A stretch of DNA of 64,000 nt from Stenotrophomonas sp. HITSZ_GD (GCF_029543105.1 NZ_JARQXB010000014.1:22508-86507); one strand, 5' to 3'; shown: positions 46,338-56,183, counted from the stretch's first letter. The notes: generated by a model from the sequence alone, not told the origin. Made by a program: numbers and translations.

Positions 46338-48209
46338 CTAGCGCTCCTCGTAGGGGAAGGCGTCGGAGGACATGAGCGCGCGCGCGACGGGCAGCGAGGG
46401 GTGGTCGCCGTTGAAGTCGTAGGGATACCAGGCCATGTGCCGCACGCCTTGCGATTGCAGGCGCAGCATCTGCTCGGCGAGCGTGGCCTCGGGGATGGGG
46501 CGGCCGGTATTCCAGTCGAAGGTCTGCAGCTCGAAGAGGGTCTTGTGCAGCGTGGGATCGTGCCGCTTCACCGCCTCCACCAGCGCATCCATCCAGCGCC
46601 GCGGGCGCGGCGCGCGCTCCATCCACGGCATCGCCATCAATGCGCTGTGGTCGTAGGCGCGGTTGAAGGCGGCCAGGTCCTGCGCGAACCAGGCCTGGCT
46701 GCGCGGCGCCAGCACCGGCAGCGCGTAGAGGTTGGCGACGGTCTTGAGCTTGGGCCGCCAGCGCTCGGCGGCGTCGCGCAAGGACAAGGTGAAGTCGATC
46801 AGCGCCTGCGTGCGCGCGGCGGGCTGGCCGGGGAACAGCTGCGGCAGCTCGTGGTCGCGCAGGTAGGCATCGTCATGGAAGAGCAGCCCGTGCAGGTAGC
46901 TGTTGGCGGCCAGGTCCTCGTAGATGCCGCGGATCAGGCGCTGCGCCTCGGGCCGGGTGAAATCGAGCCGGAACACCGCGCCGGCCTCGGTGGTGTGGAT
47001 CGCCAGCGCCTGGCGCACGCCGGGGTCCGGTGGTTCGAAGCCCAGTACCGGCAGCCAGCCGAACACTTCCACCCCGGTGCGCGTGCGCAGCTGCCAGGCC
47101 ACCCGGTTGTAGAGGTCCGCGCGCATCGGCAGGAAGCGGTTGGGGAAGTACAGCGCATCGGCGCTGCCGTTGCCGTCCGGGTCGGCGAACGCCTGCAGGA
47201 AGACGTAGTGCGGCGCGATGGCGCGCACGCGTTCCAGCAGCCGGCCGAGGTTGCGTTCCTGTTGGGCCGGGTCGGCGTCGTACACGGCGTCGAGGTCGAT
47301 CTGCAGCGCGCGCAGGTTCTGCGCCGGCGGCTCGGCATACAGCTCCGGCACCAGCTCGGTCAGGCCGGGGTTGCGGGTCACCAGCAGGCGCGCCAGGCCG
47401 TGCAGGTCGGCGCCCACCGTGGTGCGGGCGCCTTCCAGGTCGAAGGACACCCGCATGCCCAGGGTTTCGGCGATGCGGTTGATGCTGCGGCTGTAGGCGG
47501 CGTAAGGCCACACGACGGCGCGCGGGGCGCGGCCCGTATGCCGGGCGATGAGGTCGCGGCTGCGGGCCAGGTCGTCGTGGATGCGGCGCTCGTAGCGGGT
47601 GGTGTCCTCGTAGCGGTGCGTGGCCGGGTCGTACACGCGCGTCACCGCCGCCGGCGTGCTGTTGCCCTGCGGGTTGGCGCGCACGCCGTGATGCAGGTCG
47701 TGGGTGTGGCTGGCGATCTCCACCAGCCCGCTGTCGCGCATCTCGCGCAGCTGGGCCCAGGTCAGGAAGTCCTCGCGCCCGAAGGCGCGCGGGCCATAGT
47801 CGATGTGGCGCTCGGCCGGCAGGTCCACCCAGTCGGTGACCACCGCCACCAGCGCCGGGAAACCGTAGGCGCGCAGCAGCGGGAAGGCGCGGGTATAGGT
47901 GCTGCGCAGGCCGTCGTCGAAGGTCAGCAGCACCGGCCGCTCGGGCAGCGTGGCGATGCCCGCGGAGGCATCGATGAGCTGCGAGAGCGAGATGGGGTGG
48001 AAGCCGTGCGCGTCCAGCCATTCCAGGTGCGCGGCGAAGTGCTGGCTGTCGATGGCGTAGGGGTCGGCGTCCTCGGCGCCGGCCACGTCGTCGCGGATGT
48101 CGTGGTAGCTGAGCACCTGCACCTGCGGCAGTGGGGCGGGCGCGGCATGGGCACGCCAGGGCGCGGCCAACAGCAGGCACGCGAGCATGCGGCCAAGCAG
48201 AACGAGCAT
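46338..48209 (-). CDS. pgaB: PNAG N-deacetylase
   Basis: 623 residues. Signal peptide MLVLLGRMLACLLLAAPWRA; no lipobox Cys, so probably not a lipoprotein. N-terminal polysaccharide deacetylase domain (~30-270) with VLSYHDIRDDVAG, PVLLTFDDGLRSTYTRAFPL (Asp-Asp metal site) and EIASHTHDLHHGVRANPQ (His pair). C-terminal PNAG-binding/hydrolase-like (GH153-like) domain from about 290: ALQIDLDAVYDADPAQQERN, HYVFLQAFADPDGNGSADAL. Deacetylates about a few percent of GlcNAc units to allow export. ATG at 48209 with GGAGGA; the pgaA stop precedes it by one base. Slightly shorter than E. coli PgaB. Confidence 0.93.
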   Translation of the reverse strand: MLVLLGRMLACLLLAAPWRAHAAPAPLPQVQVLSYHDIRDDVAGAEDADPYAIDSQHFAAHLEWLDAHGFHPISLSQLIDASAGIATLPERPVLLTFDDGLRSTYTRAFPLLRAYGFPALVAVVTDWVDLPAERHIDYGPRAFGREDFLTWAQLREMRDSGLVEIASHTHDLHHGVRANPQGNSTPAAVTRVYDPATHRYEDTTRYERRIHDDLARSRDLIARHTGRAPRAVVWPYAAYSRSINRIAETLGMRVSFDLEGARTTVGADLHGLARLLVTRNPGLTELVPELYAEPPAQNLRALQIDLDAVYDADPAQQERNLGRLLERVRAIAPHYVFLQAFADPDGNGSADALYFPNRFLPMRADLYNRVAWQLRTRTGVEVFGWLPVLGFEPPDPGVRQALAIHTTEAGAVFRLDFTRPEAQRLIRGIYEDLAANSYLHGLLFHDDAYLRDHELPQLFPGQPAARTQALIDFTLSLRDAAERWRPKLKTVANLYALPVLAPRSQAWFAQDLAAFNRAYDHSALMAMPWMERAPRPRRWMDALVEAVKRHDPTLHKTLFELQTFDWNTGRPIPEATLAEQMLRLQSQGVRHMAWYPYDFNGDHPSLPVARALMSSDAFPYEER

Positions 48210-48210
48210 G

Positions 48211-50244
48211 TCATTCCTCCCAGTAGAAGCCGGCATCCAGGCCCAGCCGGCGCTCGCGGGCGCCGTCGTAGACCGGCCGCGCCCACGACATCCCGGAGCG
48301 CAGGGTGCGCCCGGGCGCCAGGCGCCATTCGTGTTCGTAGCGCGCGGCGGGAATCCATGCCGCGCCGTAGCCGTCCTGCCAGTAGCGGCTGGCCGACAGC
48401 GCCAGCCGATGCGCGAAGTGCCGTTCGTATCGGCGCCAGGGGCGCTGGAACAGGCGCAGGCCGATGTCCAGCGCGCCGTCGCGGGCAGGATTGAAGTACG
48501 CCGCGTCGGGCAAGCTGGCCCGGCTGGCATAGGCGCCTGCTTCGCCGGCCAGCGACCAGCGGTCGGCGTGCGCCAGCGGCTGCTCGTAGCGCGCCAGCAG
48601 ACTGTCGCGGCGGTTGCCGTCGGTGTACACCGACCGATCGAGCCCCACGCGCAGGCCGTGCAGCGCGTCGCGCTGGTAGCGCAGGGCCAGGGCGTAGCGG
48701 TCGGCGGTGATGCCGGCCTGCAGCGCTTGCAGGGAGGCGTCGGCAGCGTTGCGGTGGTAGCCGGCCGCCAGCGACCAGTGATCGTCGAGCTGCCAGCCAG
48801 CCTCCAGGTCCAGGCCCGCTGCGCGCGGCACGGCACCACGGGCGAGCCGCCGGTCCAGCGACGCATCGAACGCGCCCTGCGCGTACTGCAGCCCCAGGTG
48901 GGTGTCGCGGCGTTCGATCGGCTCGGCATGGGGATCGGCCCGGCGCTGCGCGTAGCCCGCGCGGATGCGCCAGGCGTCGGCCAGGAGCGGGGAGCGCAGG
49001 GCGAACCCATAGCGCGCGTCGCGGCTGCCGAGCGGGTCGCGCTCGGCGGCCGCGCCCCGGCTGGCGCCGCCCGCGGCCTCGGCCTCGCCTTGCCAGCCGA
49101 GATGGCGCATCCACGCGCGATCCAGCCGCGTCACCGGCGCGGCGCCAGGGTGGGTCTCGCGCAGGCGCGACAGCGTCGCCGCCGCCTCGCGGTCACGACG
49201 CAACGCCATCAGCGCTTCGGCCCTACCCACCGCCACCTCCAGGTCCTGCGGCGCGTACATCGCTGCCACGCCGAAGCGCTGCAAGGCCCGGCGCGGCCAG
49301 CCGCGCATCAGGTAGGCCTGCCCAAGCGCACCGTGCAACGTGCCGTTGGCCGGCGCATGCCGCAGCAGCGCTTCCAGTTCGGCCTGCGCGGCGGCGGCAT
49401 CGCCGGCATAGGCGGTGATCTGGATGCGCGCCAGATCGGCGTCGTAGCGCGCCCAGTTGGGCCGCCGGCTGCGGTGCAGGCCATCCCAGCGCCATGCCGG
49501 CTGCGTGGCCGCGTAGGCGTCGAGCCCGGCGATGGCGGCCTCGCTGTGTTCCTGCTCCAGCGCGGCAAACGCGTGGCGAACCTGCAGCGTCGCGTTGCCG
49601 GCCGTGCGGTCCAGGCGCGGGGCGAGCAGCGCCGCCGCCTCGGCCGGCCGTCGCAGGGCCATCAGCGAATCGGACACCGCGCCGACCAGGTACGCCGGCA
49701 ACGCGACGCCCTCGCGGGCGAGCAGGGCCTGCTCGTCCACTACGGCCTGATGGCGGCCGAGCCGGTTCAACGGCAGCAAGCGGTCCAGCCGCGTGCGGAC
49801 CACGGCGGCGCGGTCCTTGCCCGCCACCTGCCGCAGGTAAGCGTCGCTGGCCTGCAACGCTTGCCGCGCCGCCGCGCGCCGTTGCGCTTCATCCCGGCCC
49901 ACTTCGCTCCAGCCGATCAGGCGCGCCAGCCGCTTGCTCGCCAATTGATCGAGCGCCTGCGCGTCCAGCAGGCCGGGCGTGGCGCGCGCCATGCGCCAAG
50001 CGACGGCGTTGCTGCCGATGTCACCCAGCGTGCGCACGCGCAGGCGCAGGAGGTCGCGGTCGCCCGGCCTGCACGCCAGCCCGCGCTCGATGTCGGCCAA
50101 TGCGGCATACCAGTCGCCACGTGCGCGGGCCGCTTCGATGGCGCCGGCGGCCACCTCGCAGCACGGCGCCGCCGGCGAAGCGAGCGCGGCACAGGTCGCG
50201 GCCGCGAGCGCCAGACGCGTGGACAACGGGGATCGCGATCTCAT
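48211..50244 (-). CDS. pgaA: PNAG export porin with TPR domain
   Basis: 677 residues: signal peptide (about 1-25, MRSRSPLSTRLALAAATCAA), TPR-type helical repeats from ~35 to ~390 (GDWYAALADIERGLACRPGD; GTLHGALGQAYLMRGWPRRA; LEVAVGRAEALMALRRDREA), then an outer-membrane beta-barrel from about 400 (YGFALRSPLLADAWRIRAGY ...) ending in LGLDAGFYWEE. Exports deacetylated PNAG across the outer membrane, guided by the TPR domain. It is 130 residues shorter than E. coli PgaA, mainly in the TPR part. First gene of pgaABCD; the promoter region 50245-50491 contains a palindrome. Confidence 0.88.
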   Translation of the reverse strand: MRSRSPLSTRLALAAATCAALASPAAPCCEVAAGAIEAARARGDWYAALADIERGLACRPGDRDLLRLRVRTLGDIGSNAVAWRMARATPGLLDAQALDQLASKRLARLIGWSEVGRDEAQRRAAARQALQASDAYLRQVAGKDRAAVVRTRLDRLLPLNRLGRHQAVVDEQALLAREGVALPAYLVGAVSDSLMALRRPAEAAALLAPRLDRTAGNATLQVRHAFAALEQEHSEAAIAGLDAYAATQPAWRWDGLHRSRRPNWARYDADLARIQITAYAGDAAAAQAELEALLRHAPANGTLHGALGQAYLMRGWPRRALQRFGVAAMYAPQDLEVAVGRAEALMALRRDREAAATLSRLRETHPGAAPVTRLDRAWMRHLGWQGEAEAAGGASRGAAAERDPLGSRDARYGFALRSPLLADAWRIRAGYAQRRADPHAEPIERRDTHLGLQYAQGAFDASLDRRLARGAVPRAAGLDLEAGWQLDDHWSLAAGYHRNAADASLQALQAGITADRYALALRYQRDALHGLRVGLDRSVYTDGNRRDSLLARYEQPLAHADRWSLAGEAGAYASRASLPDAAYFNPARDGALDIGLRLFQRPWRRYERHFAHRLALSASRYWQDGYGAAWIPAARYEHEWRLAPGRTLRSGMSWARPVYDGARERRLGLDAGFYWEE

Positions 50245-50320
50245 GGAAGCTGCGGGCTCTCGCCGCGCGTGCCGGGTGCACGCAAGGGCGGCGATCTTAG
50301 GAAGGCCTTGCTGCGGCGCG

Positions 50321-50332
50321 ATATTCGAATAT
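50321..50332. promoter_or_regulatory. Palindrome ATATTCGAATAT between pgaA and the ester hydrolase gene
   Basis: Perfect 12-bp palindrome, AT-rich in its GC-rich surroundings, 77 bp before pgaA and 160 bp before the ester hydrolase. It could be an operator or part of a promoter for either; no regulator can be named. The rest of the 247-bp interval shows no gene, only a second 12-bp palindrome GTTGCATGCAAC (50487-50498) over the hydrolase start codon. Confidence 0.4.
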
Positions 50333-50491
50333 TCCGAAGCGGCGGGTGCGTCCGCGGCCGTATGTTGCGCACCGGCCAACGCGGCGGTTTCGGCGTGGCG
50401 AGCGGGCTGCGATCTTTCTCAATACCCGATGCGGGTGCATGATGCGGCTCTTGCCGGTCATCCCGACCGCGCCGCCTCGTGGGGTTGTTGC

Positions 50492-52399
50492 ATGCAACGT
50501 TCGCTGCTGTGTGTCGCCGTTCTCGCTTTCGCCGTTTCGCAGGCCATGGCGCAGACCGCGCCGATGACGCCGGACATCACCGGAAAGAAGTTCGTCGCGC
50601 CCACCGAGGCCTACGACTACGTCAAGCGCGTGGTGATGATCCCGATGCGCGATGGGGTGAAGCTGCACACCGTGATCGTCGTGCCCAAGGGCGCGCGCCA
50701 TGCGCCGATGCTGCTCACGCGCACGCCCTACGACGCCGACGGCCGCGCCGAGCGCAGCAACTCCCCGCACATGAAGGACCTGCTGCCGCAGGGCGACGAC
50801 GTGTTCGTGGAGGGCGGCTACATCCGCGTGTTCCAGGACATCCGCGGCAAGTACGGCTCGGAAGGCGACTACGTGATGACCCGCCCGTTGCGCGGCCCGC
50901 TCAACCACACCCGGGTGGACCACGCCACCGACGCCTGGGACACCATCGACTGGCTGGTGAAGCACGTGCCGGAGAGCAACGGCAAGGTCGGCATGATCGG
51001 CTCCTCCTACGAGGGCTTCACCGTGGTGATGGCGCTGACCGATCCGCACCCGGCGTTGAAGGTTGCTGCGCCGGAGAGCCCAATGATTGACGGCTGGAAG
51101 GGCGATGACTGGCTCAACAACGGTGCCTTCCGCCAGGTGAACTTCGATTACTTCACCGGCCAGCTCACCGAGCGCGGCAAGGGCGTGTCGATTCCGCGCG
51201 AAGGTTACGACGACTACAGCAACTTCCTGCGCGCCGGCTCGGCGGGCGACTTCGCGCGTGCCGCCGGCCTGGACCAGCTGCCTTGGTGGCACAAGCTCAC
51301 CGAGCACCCGGCCTACGATGCGTTCTGGCAGGAGCAGGCACTGGACAAGGTGATGGCGCGCACGCCGCTCAAGGTGCCCACGATGTGGCTGCAAGGCCTG
51401 TGGGACCAGGAGGACATGTACGGCGCCCACCACAGCTACCAGGCGATGGAAGGCCGCGATACCGGCAACACGCTCAACTACCTGGTGATGGGGCCGTGGC
51501 GGCACAGCCAGGTCAACTACGACGGCAGCGCGCTGGGCGCGCTGAAGTTCGACGGCGACACCGCGCGGCAGTTCCGCCGCGACGTGCTGCGCCCGTTCTT
51601 CGACCAGTACCTGGTCGATGGCGCGCCGAAGGCCGACACGCCGCCGGTGCTGATTTACAACACCGGCGAAAATCACTGGGACCGCCTGCAGCGCTGGCCG
51701 CTTTCGTGCACGCAGGGCTGCGCGGCGCAGGCGCGGCCGCTGTACCTGCAGGCCGGCGGCAAGCTCTCGTTCCAGGCGCCGGCGGCGGGGCAGGGCGAGT
51801 ACGAGGAATACGTCTCCGATCCGGCCAAGCCGGTGCCGTTCGTGCCGCGCCCGGCGCATTTCGGCGACCGCGACATGTGGACGACCTGGCTGGTGCAGGA
51901 CCAGCGCTTCGTGGAGGGCAGGCAGGACGTGCTGACCTACGTGAGCGAGCCATTGACCGCGCCGCTGAAGATCGGCGGCGTGCCGGTGGTGAACCTGCAG
52001 GCCTCCACCAGCGGCAGCGACAGCGACTGGGTGGTGAAGCTGATCGATGTGTATCCGGAGGAAAACGCGAGCGATCCGACGATGGGCGGCTACGAGCTGC
52101 CGGTGTCGCTGGCGATCTTCCGCGGCCGTTATCGCGAAGGCTTCGAGACCGCCAAGCCGGTGGCCAGCGACCAGGCGCTGGCCTACCGCTTCGACCTGCC
52201 GAACGCCAACCACGTGTTCAAGCCCGGCCACCGAGTGATGGTGCAGGTGCAGTCCAGCCTGTTCCCGCTGTACGACCGCAATCCGCAGACCTTCGTGCCG
52301 AACATCTATTTCGCCCAGCCGGCCGACTACCGCAAGGCGACGCAGCGGATCTGGCACACGCCGCAGCAGCCGAGCTTCATCGAGTTGCCGGTGCTGTGA
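50492..52399 (+). CDS. aeh: Alpha-amino acid ester hydrolase (CocE/NonD family)
   Basis: 635 residues. Signal peptide MQRSLLCVAVLAFAVSQAMA; periplasmic. Catalytic triad by comparison with the Xanthomonas citri enzyme, displaced by two: Ser172 in MIGSSYEGFT, Asp305 in GLWDQEDMYG and His338 in GPWRHSQVN. The carboxylate cluster that recognises the substrate alpha-amino group is present (Asp206, Glu307, Asp308). An alpha/beta hydrolase core (about 40-370) is followed by a jelly-roll domain (about 400-635). Hydrolyses and transfers acyl groups from alpha-amino acid esters, including beta-lactam side chains in vitro; the natural substrate is unknown. Monocistronic. Confidence 0.92.
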   Translation: MQRSLLCVAVLAFAVSQAMAQTAPMTPDITGKKFVAPTEAYDYVKRVVMIPMRDGVKLHTVIVVPKGARHAPMLLTRTPYDADGRAERSNSPHMKDLLPQGDDVFVEGGYIRVFQDIRGKYGSEGDYVMTRPLRGPLNHTRVDHATDAWDTIDWLVKHVPESNGKVGMIGSSYEGFTVVMALTDPHPALKVAAPESPMIDGWKGDDWLNNGAFRQVNFDYFTGQLTERGKGVSIPREGYDDYSNFLRAGSAGDFARAAGLDQLPWWHKLTEHPAYDAFWQEQALDKVMARTPLKVPTMWLQGLWDQEDMYGAHHSYQAMEGRDTGNTLNYLVMGPWRHSQVNYDGSALGALKFDGDTARQFRRDVLRPFFDQYLVDGAPKADTPPVLIYNTGENHWDRLQRWPLSCTQGCAAQARPLYLQAGGKLSFQAPAAGQGEYEEYVSDPAKPVPFVPRPAHFGDRDMWTTWLVQDQRFVEGRQDVLTYVSEPLTAPLKIGGVPVVNLQASTSGSDSDWVVKLIDVYPEENASDPTMGGYELPVSLAIFRGRYREGFETAKPVASDQALAYRFDLPNANHVFKPGHRVMVQVQSSLFPLYDRNPQTFVPNIYFAQPADYRKATQRIWHTPQQPSFIELPVL

Positions 52400-52432
52400 G
52401 GCGGCGCGCGGCGACCGGATCGGTCGCCGCGC

Positions 52433-52909
52433 CTACAGCGGCAGCTCCACCGTCTCGTAATCGGCCAGCGGCGGCACGTACAGGTGCAGCGAGATCGAGC
52501 CGGCCGGGTCCACGCCGGCGAGCCGGTGGAAATCCTCGGCCGAATCGAACTTCGTTTCCGCGCACGGCTCCAGCCGCGAGAAGCCCGCTTCGGCCAGTGG
52601 TGCGCTGGCGCCGTGCGCGCGCACGAAGCGGCATTCCTCCAGCGCGCCCTGCAGCACGCGCACGCAGCACTGCGAGCGGCCATGGTTGTGCACCGGGCTG
52701 GCCTGCCCGGGCCGCCAGCAGATCGCCACCAGTTCATGTTCGTCGGTGACATCCAGCGCGTTGCGCCGGTAGCCGTCCTCGCCGTATTGGCAGAACGCGG
52801 CGATGTCATCCGCCGCGATGCGGCAGCGGGCCATCGCGGCCAGGTAGTCGGCGCGGCTGCGGCAGTCGCGCAGCGTGGCGATCATGCTCGCCAGGGCATC
52901 GTCGTTCAT
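52433..52909 (-). CDS. Cysteine dioxygenase-like cupin protein
   Basis: 158 residues from ATG 52909 behind an AGGAGGG ribosome site. Iron-binding cupin motif PVHNHGRSQCCVRVLQGALE (His-x-His; the Cys corresponds to the cross-link position) and third His in SISLHLYVPPLADYETVELP. Bacterial thiol dioxygenases convert cysteine or mercaptopropionate to the sulfinate. Convergent with the ester hydrolase, 33 bp apart. Sequence alone does not separate cysteine from mercaptopropionate substrates. Confidence 0.85.
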   Translation of the reverse strand: MNDDALASMIATLRDCRSRADYLAAMARCRIAADDIAAFCQYGEDGYRRNALDVTDEHELVAICWRPGQASPVHNHGRSQCCVRVLQGALEECRFVRAHGASAPLAEAGFSRLEPCAETKFDSAEDFHRLAGVDPAGSISLHLYVPPLADYETVELPL

Positions 52910-53002
52910 GCATCCCTCCTCGCGTGGACGGGCCACTTTCCGACCCTAACGCGATCGGCGGGCGATGTCGTCCTCCAGGCGGACTGGCACGTGTCGCGTT
53001 GC

Positions 53003-53043
53003 AAAAAGAAAAGGCCCGGAAGCGCTGGGCTTCCGGGCCTTTC
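53003..53043 (-). terminator. Rho-independent terminator of tRNA-Pro
   Basis: Stem GGCCCGGAAGC / GCTTCCGGGCC followed on the reverse strand by TTTTCTTTTT; it lies just 3' of the tRNA gene on that strand. Confidence 0.9.
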
Positions 53044-53053
53044 TTGAATCAGT

Positions 53054-53130
<77 letters not shown>

Positions 53131-53189
53131 ACTGAGCCGCGCATGATACAGAGGTCAGCGGGGCTCGGCAAGCATCCGGGCGAAAAAAA

Positions 53190-53297
53190 TTACCCGTCGC
53201 GGCGGCCGTCCTGCTCGCGCATTTCGAACCACATGCCGTTGAGCACGGCGGCCAGCGAGGCCAGTCCGGTGCCGAGAATCCAGGCGAAATACCACAT
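53190..53297 (-). CDS. cydX: Cytochrome bd small subunit CydX
   Basis: 35 residues starting MWYFAWILGTGLASLAAVLN, then GMWFEMREQDG. One TM helix and the conserved MWYFxWxLG start and WxE after the helix are the CydX/YbgT signature. Forms part of the bd quinol oxidase and stabilises its haems. ATG at 53297 has an AGGAG ribosome site; it lies 45 bp after cydB in the same transcription unit. Too short for most gene finders. Confidence 0.9.
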   Translation of the reverse strand: MWYFAWILGTGLASLAAVLNGMWFEMREQDGRRDG

Positions 53298-53342
53298 GGT
53301 CTTGTTCTCCTAAAAGGGGCGCGCCAGGCGCGCCCGGTCCAC

Positions 53343-54494
53343 TCAGTAGGCGTTGGGATTCTGCTGCATTTCGTCGGCCGTCACCTTGCCCTTCAGCACG
53401 CGGTACACCCACGTGGTGTAGGCCAGCACGATCGGCAGGAACACCACGGTGGACAGCAGCATGATCCACAAGGTCAGGTGGCTGCTGGAACCGTCCCACA
53501 CGGTCAGGCTGGAGCCCGGCACGCTGCTGGAAGGCAGCAGGAACGGGAAGATCGCAAAGCCCACCGTCAGGATGATGCCGGCGATGGCCACGCCCGAGGC
53601 GATGAACGCCAGGCCGCCGCGGCGGGCCTTGAGCATCACCGCGCTGCCGAGCAGGCCGACCAGGCCGGCCAGCGGCGCCAGCAGGGTCAGCGGCATGGTC
53701 TGGTAGTTGTGCAGCCAGCCGCCGCTGGCGCCGACCACCACCGTCTTCAGCAGCGGGTTGCTCGCCGCATCGGTCACTTGCGTGGAGGTCACCGTGTAGC
53801 CGGGCAGGCCGAAGGCCACCCACGCACCGCCGGCGGCGAACAGCACGAAAGCCGCCAGCGCGGCGAGGGCGCCGTAGCGCGCGGCACGCCCGGCCACCGG
53901 GCCGTCGGTCTTGAGCACCAGCATCGCCGCACCGTGCGCCACCAGCATGGCCACGCTGAGCAGGCCGGCCAGCAACGCGAAGGGCATCAGCAGGCCGAAG
54001 AAGCTGCCGGTGTAGAACACGCGCATGCTGTCGTCGAAGTGGTAAGGCACGCCGAGCAGCACGTTGCCCACCGCCACGCCCATGATCAGCGCCGGGATGA
54101 AGCCGCCGACGAACAGCGCCCAGTCCCAGTTGTTGCGCCAGCGCTGGCTGGGCAGCTTGCCGCGGTACTTGAAGCCGACCGGCCGCAGGATCAGTGCGAA
54201 CAGGATCAGGAACATCGCCAGGTAGAACCCGGAGAAGCTCACCGCGTACAGCGGCGGCCACGCGGCGAAGATCGCGCCGCCGCCCAGGATCAGCCACACC
54301 TGGTTGCCTTCCCAGACCGGGCCGATGGTGTTGACCACCAGCCGGCGCTCGTCATCGTTGCGGGCGACGAAGGGCAGCAAGGTGCCCACGCCGAGGTCGA
54401 AGCCGTCCATCACCGCGAAGCCGATCAGCAGGATGCCGAGCAGCAGCCACCAGATCACCCGCAGCGTGGTGTAGTCGAGCAGTACGAAATCCAT
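53343..54494 (-). CDS. cydB: Cytochrome bd quinol oxidase subunit II
   Basis: 383 residues, about nine TM helices, [20 protein letters not shown] start typical of CydB, and [40 protein letters not shown] in helix 2 is family-conserved. Supports CydA, without its own haem ligands, in quinol oxidation with oxygen reduction to water at the inner membrane, high oxygen affinity. Follows cydA by 16 bp. Confidence 0.95.
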   Translation of the reverse strand: MDFVLLDYTTLRVIWWLLLGILLIGFAVMDGFDLGVGTLLPFVARNDDERRLVVNTIGPVWEGNQVWLILGGGAIFAAWPPLYAVSFSGFYLAMFLILFALILRPVGFKYRGKLPSQRWRNNWDWALFVGGFIPALIMGVAVGNVLLGVPYHFDDSMRVFYTGSFFGLLMPFALLAGLLSVAMLVAHGAAMLVLKTDGPVAGRAARYGALAALAAFVLFAAGGAWVAFGLPGYTVTSTQVTDAASNPLLKTVVVGASGGWLHNYQTMPLTLLAPLAGLVGLLGSAVMLKARRGGLAFIASGVAIAGIILTVGFAIFPFLLPSSSVPGSSLTVWDGSSSHLTLWIMLLSTVVFLPIVLAYTTWVYRVLKGKVTADEMQQNPNAY

Positions 54495-54510
54495 GAGTAG
54501 TCTCCTGCGC

Positions 54511-56103
54511 TTACGGCTGGCCGCCGGCGAGCGCTTCGGTGCTGAGGGGGGCGTGGGGCGACTTGGGCGTCTGCAGCGAAGGCAGCAGCTCGTCCGGGCC
54601 GAACTTGATCGCCTTGAGCATCAGCTTGATCTCGATGACCATCAGCACGGTGTAGAGCAGCACGAAGCCGCACAGCGTGGTGAGGATCTGGTGCAGGGCC
54701 AGGCCCGAGGCGGCGTAGAAGGTCGGCAGCACGCCTTCCACCGCCCACGGCTGGCGGCCGTACTCGGCCACGAACCAGCCGCACTCCACCGCGATCCACG
54801 GCATCGGCAGCGTCCACAGCGCCAGCTTCAGGAACCAGCGCTTGTCCTCGAAGTTGTGCTTGCACGAAAACCAGAACGCGGCGGCGAAGAAGGCGATCAG
54901 GTAGAAGCCGATCGCGGCCATGATGCGGAAGGTCCAGAACAGCGGCAGCACGGTGGGCACGGTGTCCATCGCCGCCTGGGAGATCTGCTCGGGCGTGGCG
55001 TTGAGGATGTCCTCGCGGTAGCGCTTGAGCAGCAGGCCGTGGCCCAGGTCCTGCCAGTGGCGGTCGAACATCTCGCGCGCCTCGGTGTCGTTCTTGTCCT
55101 TGCGCAGGCGTTCGAGCGCGCCGTAGGCGAGCTGGCCGCCGCGCACGCGGTGCTCGGCGCGTTCCACCAGTTCCAGGATGCCCGGGATCGGCTGGTTCAG
55201 CGAACGGGTCGCGATCAGGCCCATCAGGTAGGGCACCTTGATCGAGAAGTCGTTCTGGTGCGTCTTCTGGTTCGGGATGCCGAAGGCGGTGAAATCGGCC
55301 GGGGCCTGTTCGGTCTCCCACATGGCCTCGATCGCCGCCAGCTTCATCTTCTGGTGCTCGTTGGCGGCATAGCCGCTCTCGTCACCCAGCACCACCACCG
55401 ACAGCGAGGACAGCAGGCCGAACGCCGCGGCCACCGCGAACGAGCGGCGCGCCACGTCGCGGTGCTTGCCGCGCAGCAGGTAGAAGGCGCTGATCGACAT
55501 CACGAACACCGCGCCGGTGACGTAGCCGGCCGACACCGTGTGCACGAACTTGGCCTGCGCCACCGGGTTGAACAGCACCGCCATGAAGTCCACCACTTCC
55601 ATGCGCATGGTGTCCGGGTTGAACACCGCGCCGGTGGGGTTCTGCATCCAGCCGTTGGCAATGAGGATCCACAGCGCCGACAGGTTGGTGCCCAGCGCCA
55701 TCAGCCAGGTGACGGTGAGGTGCTGCACGCGCGAGAGCCGGTTCCAGCCGAAGAAGAACAGGCCGATGAACGTGGCTTCCAGGAAGAAGGCCATCAGGCC
55801 CTCGATGGCCAGCGGTGCGCCGAAGATGTCGCCGACGTAGTGGCTGTAGTAGGACCAGTTCATGCCGAACTGGAATTCCATGACGATGCCGGTACCGACA
55901 CCCATGGCGAAGTTGATGCCGAACAGCACGCCCCAGAAGATCGTCATGCGCCGCCAGACCTCGCGACCGGTCATGACATAGACGCTCTCCATGATCGCGA
56001 TCATGAAGGAGAGTCCGAGCGTGAGGGGAACAAACAGGAAGTGGTACATCACGGTCAGCGCGAACTGCAGCCGTGAGAGGTCGACGACAGTCATGTCGAT
56101 CAT
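54511..56103 (-). CDS. cydA: Cytochrome bd quinol oxidase subunit I
   Basis: 530 residues from ATG 56103 (or 56094). Haem ligands: His of [16 protein letters not shown], His of [14 protein letters not shown] and the Met of the later helix. Quinol-oxidising Q-loop with Lys/Glu ([20 protein letters not shown]). Length and loop fit the long (L) subfamily, like E. coli CydA. Membrane enzyme reducing oxygen at low tension. An AAAGGA ribosome site lies ten bases before the ATG. Divergent from cydDC; perfect FNR site 67 bp upstream. Confidence 0.95.
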   Translation of the reverse strand: MIDMTVVDLSRLQFALTVMYHFLFVPLTLGLSFMIAIMESVYVMTGREVWRRMTIFWGVLFGINFAMGVGTGIVMEFQFGMNWSYYSHYVGDIFGAPLAIEGLMAFFLEATFIGLFFFGWNRLSRVQHLTVTWLMALGTNLSALWILIANGWMQNPTGAVFNPDTMRMEVVDFMAVLFNPVAQAKFVHTVSAGYVTGAVFVMSISAFYLLRGKHRDVARRSFAVAAAFGLLSSLSVVVLGDESGYAANEHQKMKLAAIEAMWETEQAPADFTAFGIPNQKTHQNDFSIKVPYLMGLIATRSLNQPIPGILELVERAEHRVRGGQLAYGALERLRKDKNDTEAREMFDRHWQDLGHGLLLKRYREDILNATPEQISQAAMDTVPTVLPLFWTFRIMAAIGFYLIAFFAAAFWFSCKHNFEDKRWFLKLALWTLPMPWIAVECGWFVAEYGRQPWAVEGVLPTFYAASGLALHQILTTLCGFVLLYTVLMVIEIKLMLKAIKFGPDELLPSLQTPKSPHAPLSTEALAGGQP

Positions 56104-56169
56104 GGCTTTGGCGTCCTTTGGACGGTTGGGAGCTGGGCGAATGATCCGCTGGGGATGGTGCGCCCGGCG

Positions 56170-56183
56170 TTGATCCAGATCAA
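56170..56183. promoter_or_regulatory. FNR/Anr-type binding site between cydA and cydD
   Basis: TTGAT-CCAG-ATCAA, a perfect match to the FNR/Anr consensus. 67 bp before the cydA start and 103 bp before the cydD start, so it can serve either or both. Suggests induction of the bd oxidase and its assembly transporter at low oxygen. Confidence 0.85.

Noticed and set aside
45486..48494. Forward open frame of 1002 codons over pgaB/pgaC
   Set aside because: Antisense shadow over two genes with clear catalytic motifs.
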